From an uncultured Clostridia bacterium (GTDB lineage Bacteria; Bacillota; Clostridia; Oscillospirales; Ruminococcaceae), in assembly GCA_947630555.1 (NCBI GenBank), contig CANRIA010000002.1, forward strand, positions 48,482-112,481: a stretch of DNA of 64,000 nucleotides, written 5' to 3'. The notes below the pieces were generated by a model. The model saw only the letters and a list, made by a program, of their open reading frames with translations, searched no databases and was not told the origin of the DNA. The first letter of the stretch is position 1. Every line of letters starts with the position of its first letter. Shown one piece after another: positions 1-8,737 of the stretch. Both the position numbers and the translations under genes were made by a program.

Positions 1-22
1 CGGATTTTTTTAATAGAGGGTA

Positions 23-51
23 TTGCCAAAAGCAATGTTGTGTGATATAAT
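23..51 (+). promoter_or_regulatory. Sigma-A promoter of glmS
   Basis: A -35 box TTGCCA (23-28) and a consensus -10 TATAAT (46-51) are separated by 17 bp, leaving a leader of about 65 nt before the glmS start. The leader has a small TGCAC/GTGCA hairpin but is far too short for a glmS ribozyme. Confidence 0.75.
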
Positions 52-122
52 ATATGTGTATTGTTGTTTGCACGGCGGCATACGCTATATATTGTGCATA
101 TTTTCAGAAAGAGGAGATAATT

Positions 123-1943
123 ATGTGTGGAATAGTAGGTTATGTAGGAGCAAGAGACTGCACTCAGGTGCTTTTGGATTCGCTTGCAAAACTGGAGTAC
201 AGAGGTTATGACTCGGCAGGTATTGCAGTGCTGGATAACGATGTTATAACCACCTGCAAAGCACAGGGCAGACTGGCAAATCTTGAAGAAAGAATAAGGC
301 AGCAGGGCGGCATAAAAGGTCACTGCGGAATAGGTCACACACGCTGGGCTACGCACGGCGAACCTTCTGATATAAACTCTCACCCTCATGGAAACGCCGT
401 GGTTTCTATAGTTCATAACGGAATTATCGAAAATTATAAAACTCTGAAAGAAAGACTTGAAAAGAAGGGCTACACCTTCATCAGCCAGACTGACACCGAG
501 ATAGTTGCCAAGCTGCTCGACTATTACTACAACGGCGACCCTATTGAGGCGATTCGCAAGACGGAAGCGCGCATTGAGGGTTCGTATGCTTTGGGTATTC
601 TTTTCAGAGATTTTCCGAATACGGTGTATTCTATAAGAAAAGATTCTCCGCTGATAGTCGCAAAGGGCGACGGCGAGGCGTTTATAGCTTCCGACGTTCC
701 TGCGATACTCCAGTATACAAAAGAATATTATCTGCTTGAAAGCGGTGAGATAGCCATTTTGCATGACGGCGCGGCAAGCTTTATGACTCTTGACGGCGAC
801 CCCATAGAGAAAGAGCTTCTTGTGGCTAACTGGGATATGGAAGCTGCCGAAAAAGGCGGTTACGAGCATTTTATGCTCAAAGAGATACACGAGCAGCCCA
901 CGGCAATAAAGACCACCATTGCGCCGAGGATAGTAGACGGTATGCCCAACATTGAAGAATGCGGCGTAACGCTTGATATGCTGAAAAATTTCAAGAACAT
1001 TTTCGTTGTTGCCTGCGGAACGGCTATGCACGCAGGAATTGTAGGCAAGTATGTTATTGAAAAGCTGGCGCGTGTGTCTGTTACCGTTGACGTTGCTTCG
1101 GAGTTCAGATACAGAAACCCCATACTTTCTGCTGATGACCTTGTAATTTTGGTTTCGCAGTCGGGCGAAACGGCTGACACCAAAGAGGCGCTGAGGCTCT
1201 CAAAAGAAAGGGGAGCCAAGACCCTTGCTATTGTAAATGTAAAGGGCTCTTCAATAGCGCGTGAGGCTGACTATGTTCTGTATACCCACGCAGGCCCTGA
1301 AATTTCCGTTGCATCTACCAAGGCATATATGGTGCAGATAGCGGTGTTCTATCTTATTGCGTTTGAACTGGCATATGCAAAAGGAAAAATAGATGAAGAC
1401 GAGTGCCGCAGACTTACCAAAGAGCTTTCAAGTGTGCCGAAGTTTATTGATGTTATTCTGGCGCAGAAGGATAACTGCCAGTATGTTGCATCAAAACTTG
1501 TGAATGCCGAAAACCTGCTTTATATAGGCAGAGGACTTGACTATGCGCTTAGTATGGAGGGCTCACTTAAACTTAAAGAAATATCGTATATTCACTCGGA
1601 ATCGTATGCGGCAGGTGAACTGAAACATGGTACTATCTCGCTCGTTACCGACCAGATGCCCGTTATTGCGGTTGTAACACAGAGAGATCTGTTTGACAAG
1701 ACAATAAGCAACGTCAAGGAAGTCAAGGCAAGAAAAGCACAGACGTTTATAGTTACACATCAGTATATAAATATTGACGACGATGTTGCAGACTATAAGA
1801 TAGGCATACCCACCATTGACGATATGCTTATGCCTATGCTTGCGGTAGTGCCGCTTCAGCTTATTGCGTATTATACATCTGTCCTCAGGGGCAACGATGT
1901 TGATAAGCCTAGAAACCTTGCTAAATCGGTAACTGTTGAATAA
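123..1943 (+). CDS. glmS: Glutamine--fructose-6-phosphate aminotransferase (isomerizing)
   Basis: Makes glucosamine-6-phosphate from fructose-6-phosphate and glutamine, the first committed step to UDP-GlcNAc for peptidoglycan; cytoplasmic. The 606-residue protein begins MCGIVGYVG, so Cys2 becomes the N-terminal nucleophile of the class II glutaminase domain (about 1-215). Two SIS sugar-isomerase domains follow (about 285-415 and 455-595), and the C-terminus DKPRNLAKSVTVE is typical of the family. The ATG at 123 is chosen because Cys2 must be exposed and GAGGAG precedes it; an in-frame upstream extension would bury the nucleophile. It has its own promoter and terminator. No glmS ribozyme is visible upstream. 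Confidence 0.97.
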   Translation: MCGIVGYVGARDCTQVLLDSLAKLEYRGYDSAGIAVLDNDVITTCKAQGRLANLEERIRQQGGIKGHCGIGHTRWATHGEPSDINSHPHGNAVVSIVHNGIIENYKTLKERLEKKGYTFISQTDTEIVAKLLDYYYNGDPIEAIRKTEARIEGSYALGILFRDFPNTVYSIRKDSPLIVAKGDGEAFIASDVPAILQYTKEYYLLESGEIAILHDGAASFMTLDGDPIEKELLVANWDMEAAEKGGYEHFMLKEIHEQPTAIKTTIAPRIVDGMPNIEECGVTLDMLKNFKNIFVVACGTAMHAGIVGKYVIEKLARVSVTVDVASEFRYRNPILSADDLVILVSQSGETADTKEALRLSKERGAKTLAIVNVKGSSIAREADYVLYTHAGPEISVASTKAYMVQIAVFYLIAFELAYAKGKIDEDECRRLTKELSSVPKFIDVILAQKDNCQYVASKLVNAENLLYIGRGLDYALSMEGSLKLKEISYIHSESYAAGELKHGTISLVTDQMPVIAVVTQRDLFDKTISNVKEVKARKAQTFIVTHQYINIDDDVADYKIGIPTIDDMLMPMLAVVPLQLIAYYTSVLRGNDVDKPRNLAKSVTVE

Positions 1944-1952
1944 TAAAGTTTT

Positions 1953-1988
1953 GCGATCCGTTCTTTTGGGCGGATCGTTTATTTTTTA
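1953..1988 (+). terminator. Intrinsic terminator of glmS
   Basis: The inverted repeat CGATCCG (1954-1960) / CGGATCG (1971-1977) is followed by a T-rich tract, directly after the glmS stop. Confidence 0.85.
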
Positions 1989-2028
1989 ATAATATGTAAA
2001 TTTTTTGTGAAAATCCGTTCATAATTTA

Positions 2029-2057
2029 TTGCTATATATTTCAGAATGTTTTATAAT
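2029..2057 (+). promoter_or_regulatory. Sigma-A promoter of the yicC-remA-gmk-rpoZ block
   Basis: A -35 TTGCTA (2029-2034), a 17-bp spacer and a -10 TATAAT (2052-2057) lie about 40 bp before yicC. It is the only clear promoter seen before a long tightly packed gene run. Confidence 0.7.
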
Positions 2058-2095
2058 ATAATTTGGTTTGATTTTTAAAGACAGGAGGAGAGGCT

Positions 2096-2974
2096 ATGCT
2101 GAAAAGTATGACAGGTTTTGGCAGAGAGAGGGTCATGCTTGATACCAAAGAGATAATAGTTGAGATAAAGTCAGTAAATTCACGCTATTATGAGTTTTCT
2201 GCAAAATACCCGCGCGCCTATGGCTACATAGAGGATAAGCTGAAAAGTCTGCTGGCAGGAAAAATATCTCGCGGCAAAGTTGAAGTTTCGGTTTCTGTTT
2301 TCAACCGTGTGGGAACTGATGCGGAGATAGAAATAAACGAAGCGCTTGCACGGCAGTATGTTGATGCCCTGCGCGGCGCAGGAGATAAGCTTTCTTTGGC
2401 TGATGACCTTACGCTTACGTCAATAATGCGGCTCAACGACATTTTTACTATAAAGAAAACCGTGGAGGACGAAGAAGAAGTCTGGTCGCAGATAAAGGCG
2501 GTCGCAGAGGCAGCTCTCGATAAGTTCATACAGATGAGAACGACAGAGGGCGGCAAGATGTATGACGATATATCTTCGCGGCTTGATTTTATTGAAAAGC
2601 AGGTCGGCGAGGTGGAAAAGCTTTCGCCCGAAACCACAAAGGCTTATATGCAAAAGCTTACCGAACGCATAAGAGAGATAGTTGAGGACAGAAATATTGA
2701 CGATGCTCGTGTGCTGACCGAGGCTGCGATATTCAGCGAAAAAACCGCGGTTGATGAGGAGACCGTTCGTCTTAGAAGCCATATAGCGCAGTACAGGCAG
2801 CTTTTGCAAAGCAGCGAACCTGTGGGTAGAAAGCTTGATTTCCTCACGCAGGAGCTTAACAGAGAGGTAAATACTATAGGCTCAAAGTGTCAGGATCTTG
2901 AAATAACGAAAATTGTTGTTGATCTGAAAAGCGAGATTGAAAAGATACGCGAGCAGATACAGAACGTGGAATAG
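2096..2974 (+). CDS. yicC: YicC family protein (YloC-like), probable endoribonuclease
   Basis: The 292-residue protein begins with the family hallmark MLKSMTGFGR. The N-terminal YicC domain spans about 1-155 and the C-terminal DUF1732 domain about 205-292, ending in a charged coiled-coil-like segment. E. coli YicC has been reported to act as an endoribonuclease; in Firmicutes the role is less clear. The start follows AGGAGGAGAGG. It sits immediately before remA and gmk, the same order as yloC-ylzA-gmk in Bacillus, which supports the assignment. Family assignment is firm; the activity is by homology. Confidence 0.9.
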   Translation: MLKSMTGFGRERVMLDTKEIIVEIKSVNSRYYEFSAKYPRAYGYIEDKLKSLLAGKISRGKVEVSVSVFNRVGTDAEIEINEALARQYVDALRGAGDKLSLADDLTLTSIMRLNDIFTIKKTVEDEEEVWSQIKAVAEAALDKFIQMRTTEGGKMYDDISSRLDFIEKQVGEVEKLSPETTKAYMQKLTERIREIVEDRNIDDARVLTEAAIFSEKTAVDEETVRLRSHIAQYRQLLQSSEPVGRKLDFLTQELNREVNTIGSKCQDLEITKIVVDLKSEIEKIREQIQNVE

Positions 2975-2986
2975 ACAGGTGGATTT

Positions 2987-3229
2987 ATGCAGCTGATAAA
3001 TATAGGATACGGCAATATGGTGTCGTCGGAAAGACTGGTGGCGGTGGTAAGCCCCGATTCTGCGCCGATAAAGCGCATTATTTCCGATGCCAAGGACAGA
3101 GGACTGCTGATAGATGCAACTTATGGCAGAAAAACGCGCTCGGTGATAGTTACCGACAGCGACCACGTTATACTTTCTGCTATAACTCCGCAGGCGGTCG
3201 GCGGTCATGTTGAAAAAGAGGAGAACTGA
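2987..3229 (+). CDS. remA: RemA/DUF370 extracellular-matrix regulatory protein homologue
   Basis: The 80-residue protein contains the DUF370 pattern [18 protein letters not shown] near the N-terminus and a [11 protein letters not shown] segment in the middle. RemA of B. subtilis is a DNA-binding activator of biofilm-matrix and osmoprotection genes; whether this homologue controls matrix genes cannot be read from the sequence. It lies 12 nt after yicC and ends one base before the gmk ATG, a conserved placement that suggests co-translation. The length is normal for the family. Confidence 0.88.
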   Translation: MQLINIGYGNMVSSERLVAVVSPDSAPIKRIISDAKDRGLLIDATYGRKTRSVIVTDSDHVILSAITPQAVGGHVEKEEN

Positions 3230-3230
3230 T

Positions 3231-3851
3231 ATGCTGCAGGAATGTAACAAAAAAGGTATGCTATTTGTGGTTTCTGCGCCTTCTGGCGGAGGAAAGGGCA
3301 CTATACTCAAAAGGGTGTTCAACGACCCCGAAATGGTGCATTATTCGGTTTCCGCTACCACGCGCGCCCCTCGTGATGAGGATAAAGACGGCGTTACCTA
3401 CCACTTTATGAGCAAAGAAAAATTTCAGCAGCTTATTGATAAGGGCGAGTTTTTGGAATATGCAGAATATTGCGGCAACTACTACGGCACTTTGAAGTCG
3501 GAAGTGACTGAAAACATAGAAAGCGGCAAAGACGTTCTGTTGGAGATAGAAACAAAAGGCGCTTTCAATATAAAAAAATCCATGCCCGAAGCTGTGCTGA
3601 TATTTATAATACCGCCTTCTATGAAAGAACTGCGGCGCAGGCTGACAAGGCGCGGCACAGAAGACGAGGAAACTATAAACAAACGCATGGAACAGGCTGC
3701 AAATGAGATACGTCTTGCGGAAAAATACGACCATATAATTATAAACGGCGACCTTGACGAAGCCGTTTCAGACCTTGCGGCGGTGTGCAAAGCTGCAAGA
3801 ATAAAACGAAACGCAAAAAATATTATTGACGAGGTGTTGAAAAATGCTTAG
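3231..3851 (+). CDS. gmk: Guanylate kinase
   Basis: Phosphorylates GMP to GDP with ATP; cytoplasmic, purine nucleotide metabolism. The 206-residue protein has a P-loop SAPSGGGKGT near residue 16, the GMP-binding region with TTRAPRDED, and the lid segment RRGTEDEETINKRM. The ATG at 3231 is chosen because AAAAGAGGAGA precedes it at good spacing; the longer frame from 3207 would overlap remA without a ribosome site. It overlaps rpoZ by 8 bp, so the two are probably translationally coupled. Confidence 0.96.
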   Translation: MLQECNKKGMLFVVSAPSGGGKGTILKRVFNDPEMVHYSVSATTRAPRDEDKDGVTYHFMSKEKFQQLIDKGEFLEYAEYCGNYYGTLKSEVTENIESGKDVLLEIETKGAFNIKKSMPEAVLIFIIPPSMKELRRRLTRRGTEDEETINKRMEQAANEIRLAEKYDHIIINGDLDEAVSDLAAVCKAARIKRNAKNIIDEVLKNA

Positions 3852-4044
3852 ACCGGCAGCATCACAGCTATTGAAAAACGGAGAGAGCCCATATTCACTG
3901 GTAATTGCAGTGGCGAAAAGGGCGAGAGAAATAACGGACGATGCCATTGAAAACAAGATACATCTTGAACAGAAGGCAGTTAAGACCGCTGTTGAAGAAC
4001 TTGCAAACGGCGAATACAAGATGTACGAAAAGAAAGCTAACTAA
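3844..4044 (+). CDS. rpoZ: DNA-directed RNA polymerase omega subunit
   Basis: The 66-residue omega subunit promotes assembly and stability of RNA polymerase by holding the beta-prime subunit. The typical segment SPYSLVIAVAKRAREI is near residues 16-31, and the rest is a short charged helix. Its ATG lies inside the last codons of gmk. The gmk-rpoZ order is standard in Firmicutes. In Bacillus coaBC comes next, but here priA follows directly. Confidence 0.95.
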   Translation: MLRPAASQLLKNGESPYSLVIAVAKRAREITDDAIENKIHLEQKAVKTAVEELANGEYKMYEKKAN

Positions 4045-4064
4045 ACGGGAAGAGGAGAATAGGT

Positions 4065-6524
4065 TTGCTCGCAGCAGAACAACTTGCGGCAGATGTGGCA
4101 GTAAGCTGCGCCGCTTATAGCTTTGATGCACTTTACAGCTACAGTATCCCACGGCAGATGTATGATACGCTGAGAAGCGGCGCCAGGGTGCTTGTGCCTT
4201 TCGGCAAGGGAAACGTAAAGCGCATAGGTTTTGTTGTGAGGATTTACGCGCAAAGCGATGAGGCAGAGCTTAAACCTATATTCAAAGTTCTTGAAGACCA
4301 GCCGCTTATAAACGACGAGCTTATAAAGCTTGTTTTGTGGCTTAAAGAAAATACTTTCTGTACATATTTCGATGCATACAAAGCTATTGTTCCGGCAGGG
4401 TTTTCGTATCGCTATACGCAAAGATATGCGCTTGCGAATATGGCAATTGAATGTGAGCTTACGCCGCAGGAGCAGGAGCTTGTAGATGCTATGAAAAGCG
4501 CCGCTGATGCGAAAAACATAGACGAGATACTCAATACAGATGATGCCCCCGAAAAGATTAAGATAATAAAAAGTCTTATAGACAAGGGCGTTATTGAGCA
4601 GGAGGACGATATAAAACGTCGTGTTGGCGATGAAACTGTAAAAATGGTTTCGCTGACTGATAGTTTTGTTGAAGACCCTTCGGAATATACCGTTACGCCG
4701 AAGCAGAAAAAAGTCGTTGAATTTTTGCTTGAAAATTCGGCTGCTTCGGTTAAAGAACTGCTTTATGCAACGGGCGTTACGCAGACAATTATAAAAAATC
4801 TGGTAAAGAGCGGCATAGCATACGAATATGAATATGAATCTTTAAGAAGCGTTGATATGCTCACGGACGGCGAAGAACTTCATACTAAAGATTTGGAACT
4901 TAACGACGAGCAGCAGCGCGCATATAACGGTATCTCGGCGCTGGTAGATGCAGGAAAGCCCTGCGGTGCGCTTTTGTACGGCGTTACAGGCAGCGGAAAA
5001 ACTTCCGTTTTTATAAAGCTTATCGAGCATACACTGAGCATAGGCAAAACAGCGCTGGTGCTTATACCCGAAATATCGCTCACGCCGCAGACTGTAGGCA
5101 AATTCAGGGCGTATTTCGGCGATACCGTGGCAGTTATACATTCAAACCTTTCGCTTGGGCAGAGGGTAGACGAATACAAACGGCTTAAAAGCGGCAAGGC
5201 AAAAATTGCCGTCGGTACAAGAAGCGCGGTATTTGCCCCTTTAGAGAATATAGGCATAATTATAATAGACGAGGAGGGCGAGCACAGCTATAAGTCTGAA
5301 AGCTCTCCGAGATATCATGCAAGAGATGTGGCGATTCAGCGCTGCGGACATAACAACGCAGCTTTGCTGCTGGCTTCCGCAACGCCTTCGCTTGAAACAT
5401 ATTATTATGCAAAAACAGGCAGATTTCATTATTTTGAACTGAAGAAAAGGTTTTCGGGTGCGCTGCTGCCTGAGGTGGCAGTTGTTGACATGGAAACCGA
5501 GCGTGAAATGGGCTGCGAGGGTGTTCTGAGCGGAGCGCTTATAGATGAGATAACCAAAACTTTGGAAAGAAAAGAACAGGCGATACTGCTGATAAACAGG
5601 CGCGGTTACAGCCCACATTTTACCTGCCGCGAGTGCAGAACAGTGGTTCAGTGCCCACATTGCAGCATACCGCTTACATACCACAAGGCAAACGGCAGAC
5701 TTATGTGCCACTACTGCGGATATTCAAGCTCTGCTAATATTACCTGCCAGTGCGGCTGCAAAGACTTTTCAATGGGCGGCAGCGGCACGCAGAGAATTGA
5801 AGATGTGCTGTCAGAGCAGTTTCCGAACGCTAAAATTCTGCGAATGGATGCCGATACTACTTCATCTCGGTTTGCGTATGAGAAGAATTTTCAGGCGTTT
5901 GCAAATGGCGAGTATGACATAATGCTCGGCACGCAGATGATAGCCAAGGGCATTGATTTTCCGACTGTAACGCTTGTGGGCGTGCTTTCAATAGATAACC
6001 TGCTTTATATGGGCGATTTCAAAAGCTCTGAAAGAACATTTTCGCTGATAACACAGGTTGTCGGCAGGGGCGGCAGAGGTGAAAAGCGCGGCAGAGCGTT
6101 TTTGCAAACATCAAGCCCCGACCATTACGTTATAGAGCTTGCTGCAAAGCAGGATTACAAGGGATTTTTCGAGCAGGAGATAAGTTTCAGAAAAACGCAG
6201 ATATATCCGCCGTTTTGTGACCTGTGCATAATAGGTCTGAGCGGCGTTGCAGATGATAAAGTAAGGGCGGCTGCAAAGCATTTTTCGTCCCTTCTTACTA
6301 AGAATAAAAGTGAGTGCGAATCAAAACTTCCGCTGTATGTGTTGGGCCCTTCGCAGTATTCGGTGGGCAAGGTAAACAACCGATACAGATACAGACTTAT
6401 ACTTAAATGCAAGAACAACCGCGCTACAAGAAAGATAATTTCCGATTCGCTGTCAGATTTTCTGAAAGAGCGCGAATATTCAGACATACGCATTTTTGCC
6501 GATATGAACGGTGATATAATATAA
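4065..6524 (+). CDS. priA: Primosomal protein N' (replication restart helicase)
   Basis: PriA recognises stalled forks and starts reassembly of the primosome; superfamily 2 3'-5' helicase. The 819-residue protein has an N-terminal DNA-binding domain (about 1-190), Walker A GVTGSGKT near residue 305, a Walker B region reading DEEGE where DEEH is common, and a zinc-binding insertion with eight or more cysteines (CRECR...CPHC...CHYC...CQCGC, about 522-565). The start is TTG at 4065, placed after GGAAGAGGAG. It lies 20 nt after rpoZ. Family identity is clear. Confidence 0.95.
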   Translation: MLAAEQLAADVAVSCAAYSFDALYSYSIPRQMYDTLRSGARVLVPFGKGNVKRIGFVVRIYAQSDEAELKPIFKVLEDQPLINDELIKLVLWLKENTFCTYFDAYKAIVPAGFSYRYTQRYALANMAIECELTPQEQELVDAMKSAADAKNIDEILNTDDAPEKIKIIKSLIDKGVIEQEDDIKRRVGDETVKMVSLTDSFVEDPSEYTVTPKQKKVVEFLLENSAASVKELLYATGVTQTIIKNLVKSGIAYEYEYESLRSVDMLTDGEELHTKDLELNDEQQRAYNGISALVDAGKPCGALLYGVTGSGKTSVFIKLIEHTLSIGKTALVLIPEISLTPQTVGKFRAYFGDTVAVIHSNLSLGQRVDEYKRLKSGKAKIAVGTRSAVFAPLENIGIIIIDEEGEHSYKSESSPRYHARDVAIQRCGHNNAALLLASATPSLETYYYAKTGRFHYFELKKRFSGALLPEVAVVDMETEREMGCEGVLSGALIDEITKTLERKEQAILLINRRGYSPHFTCRECRTVVQCPHCSIPLTYHKANGRLMCHYCGYSSSANITCQCGCKDFSMGGSGTQRIEDVLSEQFPNAKILRMDADTTSSRFAYEKNFQAFANGEYDIMLGTQMIAKGIDFPTVTLVGVLSIDNLLYMGDFKSSERTFSLITQVVGRGGRGEKRGRAFLQTSSPDHYVIELAAKQDYKGFFEQEISFRKTQIYPPFCDLCIIGLSGVADDKVRAAAKHFSSLLTKNKSECESKLPLYVLGPSQYSVGKVNNRYRYRLILKCKNNRATRKIISDSLSDFLKEREYSDIRIFADMNGDII

Positions 6525-6540
6525 AACAAAGGGTGTTAAT

Positions 6541-6993
6541 ATGGCTAAGAGGATAATATTCAATAAATCAGAACCTATACTTCACAAGGTGTGCAAACCC
6601 GTTGAGGCGTTTGACGAAAAACTAGCAAAACTTCTTGACGATATGCACGAAACGCTTACTGCCGCCGAGGGTGTGGGTCTTGCAGCTCCGCAGGTGGGTT
6701 TTCTCAAAAGAATTTGCGTTATCGATGCAGGCGAGGGCTATTACGAGCTTATAAATCCCGAAATACTGGAATATTCGGGCTCGCAGAGAGATGTTGAGGG
6801 CTGCCTTTCATGCCCTAATGAGTGGGGCTATGTAACAAGACCTATGAACGTTAAATTCAAAGCGCAGGACAGAAACGGCATATGGTATGAAAAAGAAGTT
6901 GAGGGTCTTTTTGCAAGAGCCGTCTGCCATGAGCTGGATCATCTTGAGGGCAGACTGTTTGTTGACCTTATTGAAGAATACGTTGAAAGATAA
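6541..6993 (+). CDS. def: Peptide deformylase
   Basis: Removes the formyl group from the N-terminal methionine of nascent proteins; metal-dependent, cytoplasmic. The 150-residue protein carries the three family motifs in order: GVGLAAPQVG, EGCLSCP (metal-binding Cys) and HELDHLEG (metal-binding His pair with catalytic Glu). It is followed 35 nt later by fmt, which adds the formyl group to initiator tRNA, the usual def-fmt pairing. Confidence 0.97.
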   Translation: MAKRIIFNKSEPILHKVCKPVEAFDEKLAKLLDDMHETLTAAEGVGLAAPQVGFLKRICVIDAGEGYYELINPEILEYSGSQRDVEGCLSCPNEWGYVTRPMNVKFKAQDRNGIWYEKEVEGLFARAVCHELDHLEGRLFVDLIEEYVER

Positions 6994-7028
6994 CTGCATA
7001 CAATAACTTCAAAGACGGAGATCATTTT

Positions 7029-7961
7029 ATGAAGATCGTTTTTATGGGAACGCCTGATTTTGCTGTTCCTACGCTTCAGGCGCTTTATAACAGTGAGCAT
7101 GAGGTGTGCGCGGTGTTTACGCAGCCTGATAAACCCACAGGCAGAGGTTACAAAATGAAAGCATCACCTGTAAAGGAACTGGCTTTACAGCACGGCACGC
7201 CCGTTCATCAGCCTGAAAGTTTAAAAAAAGCCCCCGATATTGCCGTGGAAATATTAAGTAAATATCGGCCTGATTTAATAATAGTGGCTGCATATGGAAA
7301 AATACTGCCGAAAGAAGTGCTTGATTTTCCTAAGTTTGGCTGTATAAACGTTCACGGCTCGCTGCTGCCTAAATACAGAGGCGCTGCACCGATACAGAGA
7401 AGCGTTCTCAACGGCGACATGGTAACGGGCATTACTGTTATGCAAATGGGCGAGGGCCTTGATACTGGCGATATTCTGCTGCAAAGTGAGACTGATATAG
7501 GCATAAACGAAACTTCTGCGGAACTTTTTGAAAGGCTTTCGCAAATGGGCGCGCAGCTTATAGTTGATGCGCTGAGCAGGCTTACAGAGCTTACCCCTAT
7601 ACCGCAAAACGATGAGTTTTCAAGCTATGCGCCGATGCTGAGCAAGGATATGTGCGAGATAGATTTTACAAAAGATGCTTACTCGGTAAACAAGCACATC
7701 TGCGGTCTTTCAGACTGGCCGTGCGCCGTTACAAGCGTTAGAGGCAAGCGCATAAAGGTCTATAAAAGCGAGCTTATAAGCGAGGACGAGGTACTTGGCG
7801 CGCCGGGGCAGCTTATAAATGCCGAAAAATTCATAGTAGCCTGCGGTAAAGGCAGCGTAAGATTCGTTGTTGTGCAGGCAGAGGGCGCTAAGAGAATGTC
7901 GTCGGAAGATTTTGTAAGAGGCAGACACCTGACCGACGGCGAGATGATAGGCAATTTGTAA
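7029..7961 (+). CDS. fmt: Methionyl-tRNA formyltransferase
   Basis: Transfers a formyl group from 10-formyl-tetrahydrofolate to Met-tRNA(fMet), opposing def upstream. The 310-residue protein starts MKIVFMGTPDFAVP, has the catalytic region HGSLLPKYRGAAPIQ (about 108-122) and a C-terminal tRNA-binding domain from about residue 205. An ACGGAGAT ribosome site precedes the ATG. The length is normal for the family. Confidence 0.97.
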   Translation: MKIVFMGTPDFAVPTLQALYNSEHEVCAVFTQPDKPTGRGYKMKASPVKELALQHGTPVHQPESLKKAPDIAVEILSKYRPDLIIVAAYGKILPKEVLDFPKFGCINVHGSLLPKYRGAAPIQRSVLNGDMVTGITVMQMGEGLDTGDILLQSETDIGINETSAELFERLSQMGAQLIVDALSRLTELTPIPQNDEFSSYAPMLSKDMCEIDFTKDAYSVNKHICGLSDWPCAVTSVRGKRIKVYKSELISEDEVLGAPGQLINAEKFIVACGKGSVRFVVVQAEGAKRMSSEDFVRGRHLTDGEMIGNL

Positions 7962-8001
7962 CTTTTTATTGAATTTTGTACTTTTTGAAAGGAAGATAGA
8001 A

Positions 8002-8736
8002 ATGCCGTTCGTATATTGGTATGACTGGACTATACTGCTGATGATACCTGCCATACTGTTTGCACTGTATGCGCAGAGCAAGGTAAATTCATCGTACAAA
8101 AAGTATTCAACATACTACAGCCGCAAAGGGTATACGGCAGCGCAGGTAGCAAGAATGATACTTGACAGCAACGGACTCAATAATGTAAACATCGAGAGGA
8201 TACCGGGTCAGCTGACGGATAATTTCAACCCTACAGATAACACTGTTCACCTTTCTGATTCGGTGTTTGACAGTACCTCAGTCGCGGCTATAGGCGTTGC
8301 GGCGCATGAGTGCGGTCACGCGGTGCAGCATTCAGAAGGCTATGTGCCGATAAAGATCCGCTCGGCAATAATACCGATAACGAATTTCGGAGCAAGATTT
8401 TCGACCTTGTTTATAATGATAGGTCTTGTAATTGCAGGATTTTCGTATAATTCAAACAATGAAACAGGCATAAGAATTGCATTTTTCGGTGTGGCGCTGT
8501 ATGCACTGGTAGCTGTTTTCCAGTTTGTTACTCTGCCTGTTGAGTTCAATGCAAGTTCACGCGCGCTAAAAACGCTTGAAAGCTATGATATACTACAGCC
8601 CGATGAGCTTGTAGGCGCAAGAAAAGTGCTTTCGGCTGCCGCGCTTACCTATGTTGCGGCGCTGGCTTCCACACTGATGACACTTCTGAGACTGTTTATT
8701 ATAGTTGCCGGCAGAAGCAACAACCGCCGAAGATAG
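8002..8736 (+). CDS. Zinc metallopeptidase, YugP family (membrane)
   Basis: The 244-residue protein belongs to the YugP-like neutral zinc metallopeptidases. It has an N-terminal membrane segment (about 8-24), a zinc motif HECGH near residue 103, and two or three hydrophobic segments in the C-terminal half (about 125-145, 155-180 and 215-238). The substrate is unknown. The ATG at 8002 is preferred over an upstream in-frame start because AAAGGAAG precedes it. The stop is one base before the rsmB ATG, so the two genes are probably co-translated. Confidence 0.85.
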   Translation: MPFVYWYDWTILLMIPAILFALYAQSKVNSSYKKYSTYYSRKGYTAAQVARMILDSNGLNNVNIERIPGQLTDNFNPTDNTVHLSDSVFDSTSVAAIGVAAHECGHAVQHSEGYVPIKIRSAIIPITNFGARFSTLFIMIGLVIAGFSYNSNNETGIRIAFFGVALYALVAVFQFVTLPVEFNASSRALKTLESYDILQPDELVGARKVLSAAALTYVAALASTLMTLLRLFIIVAGRSNNRRR

Positions 8737-8737
8737 T

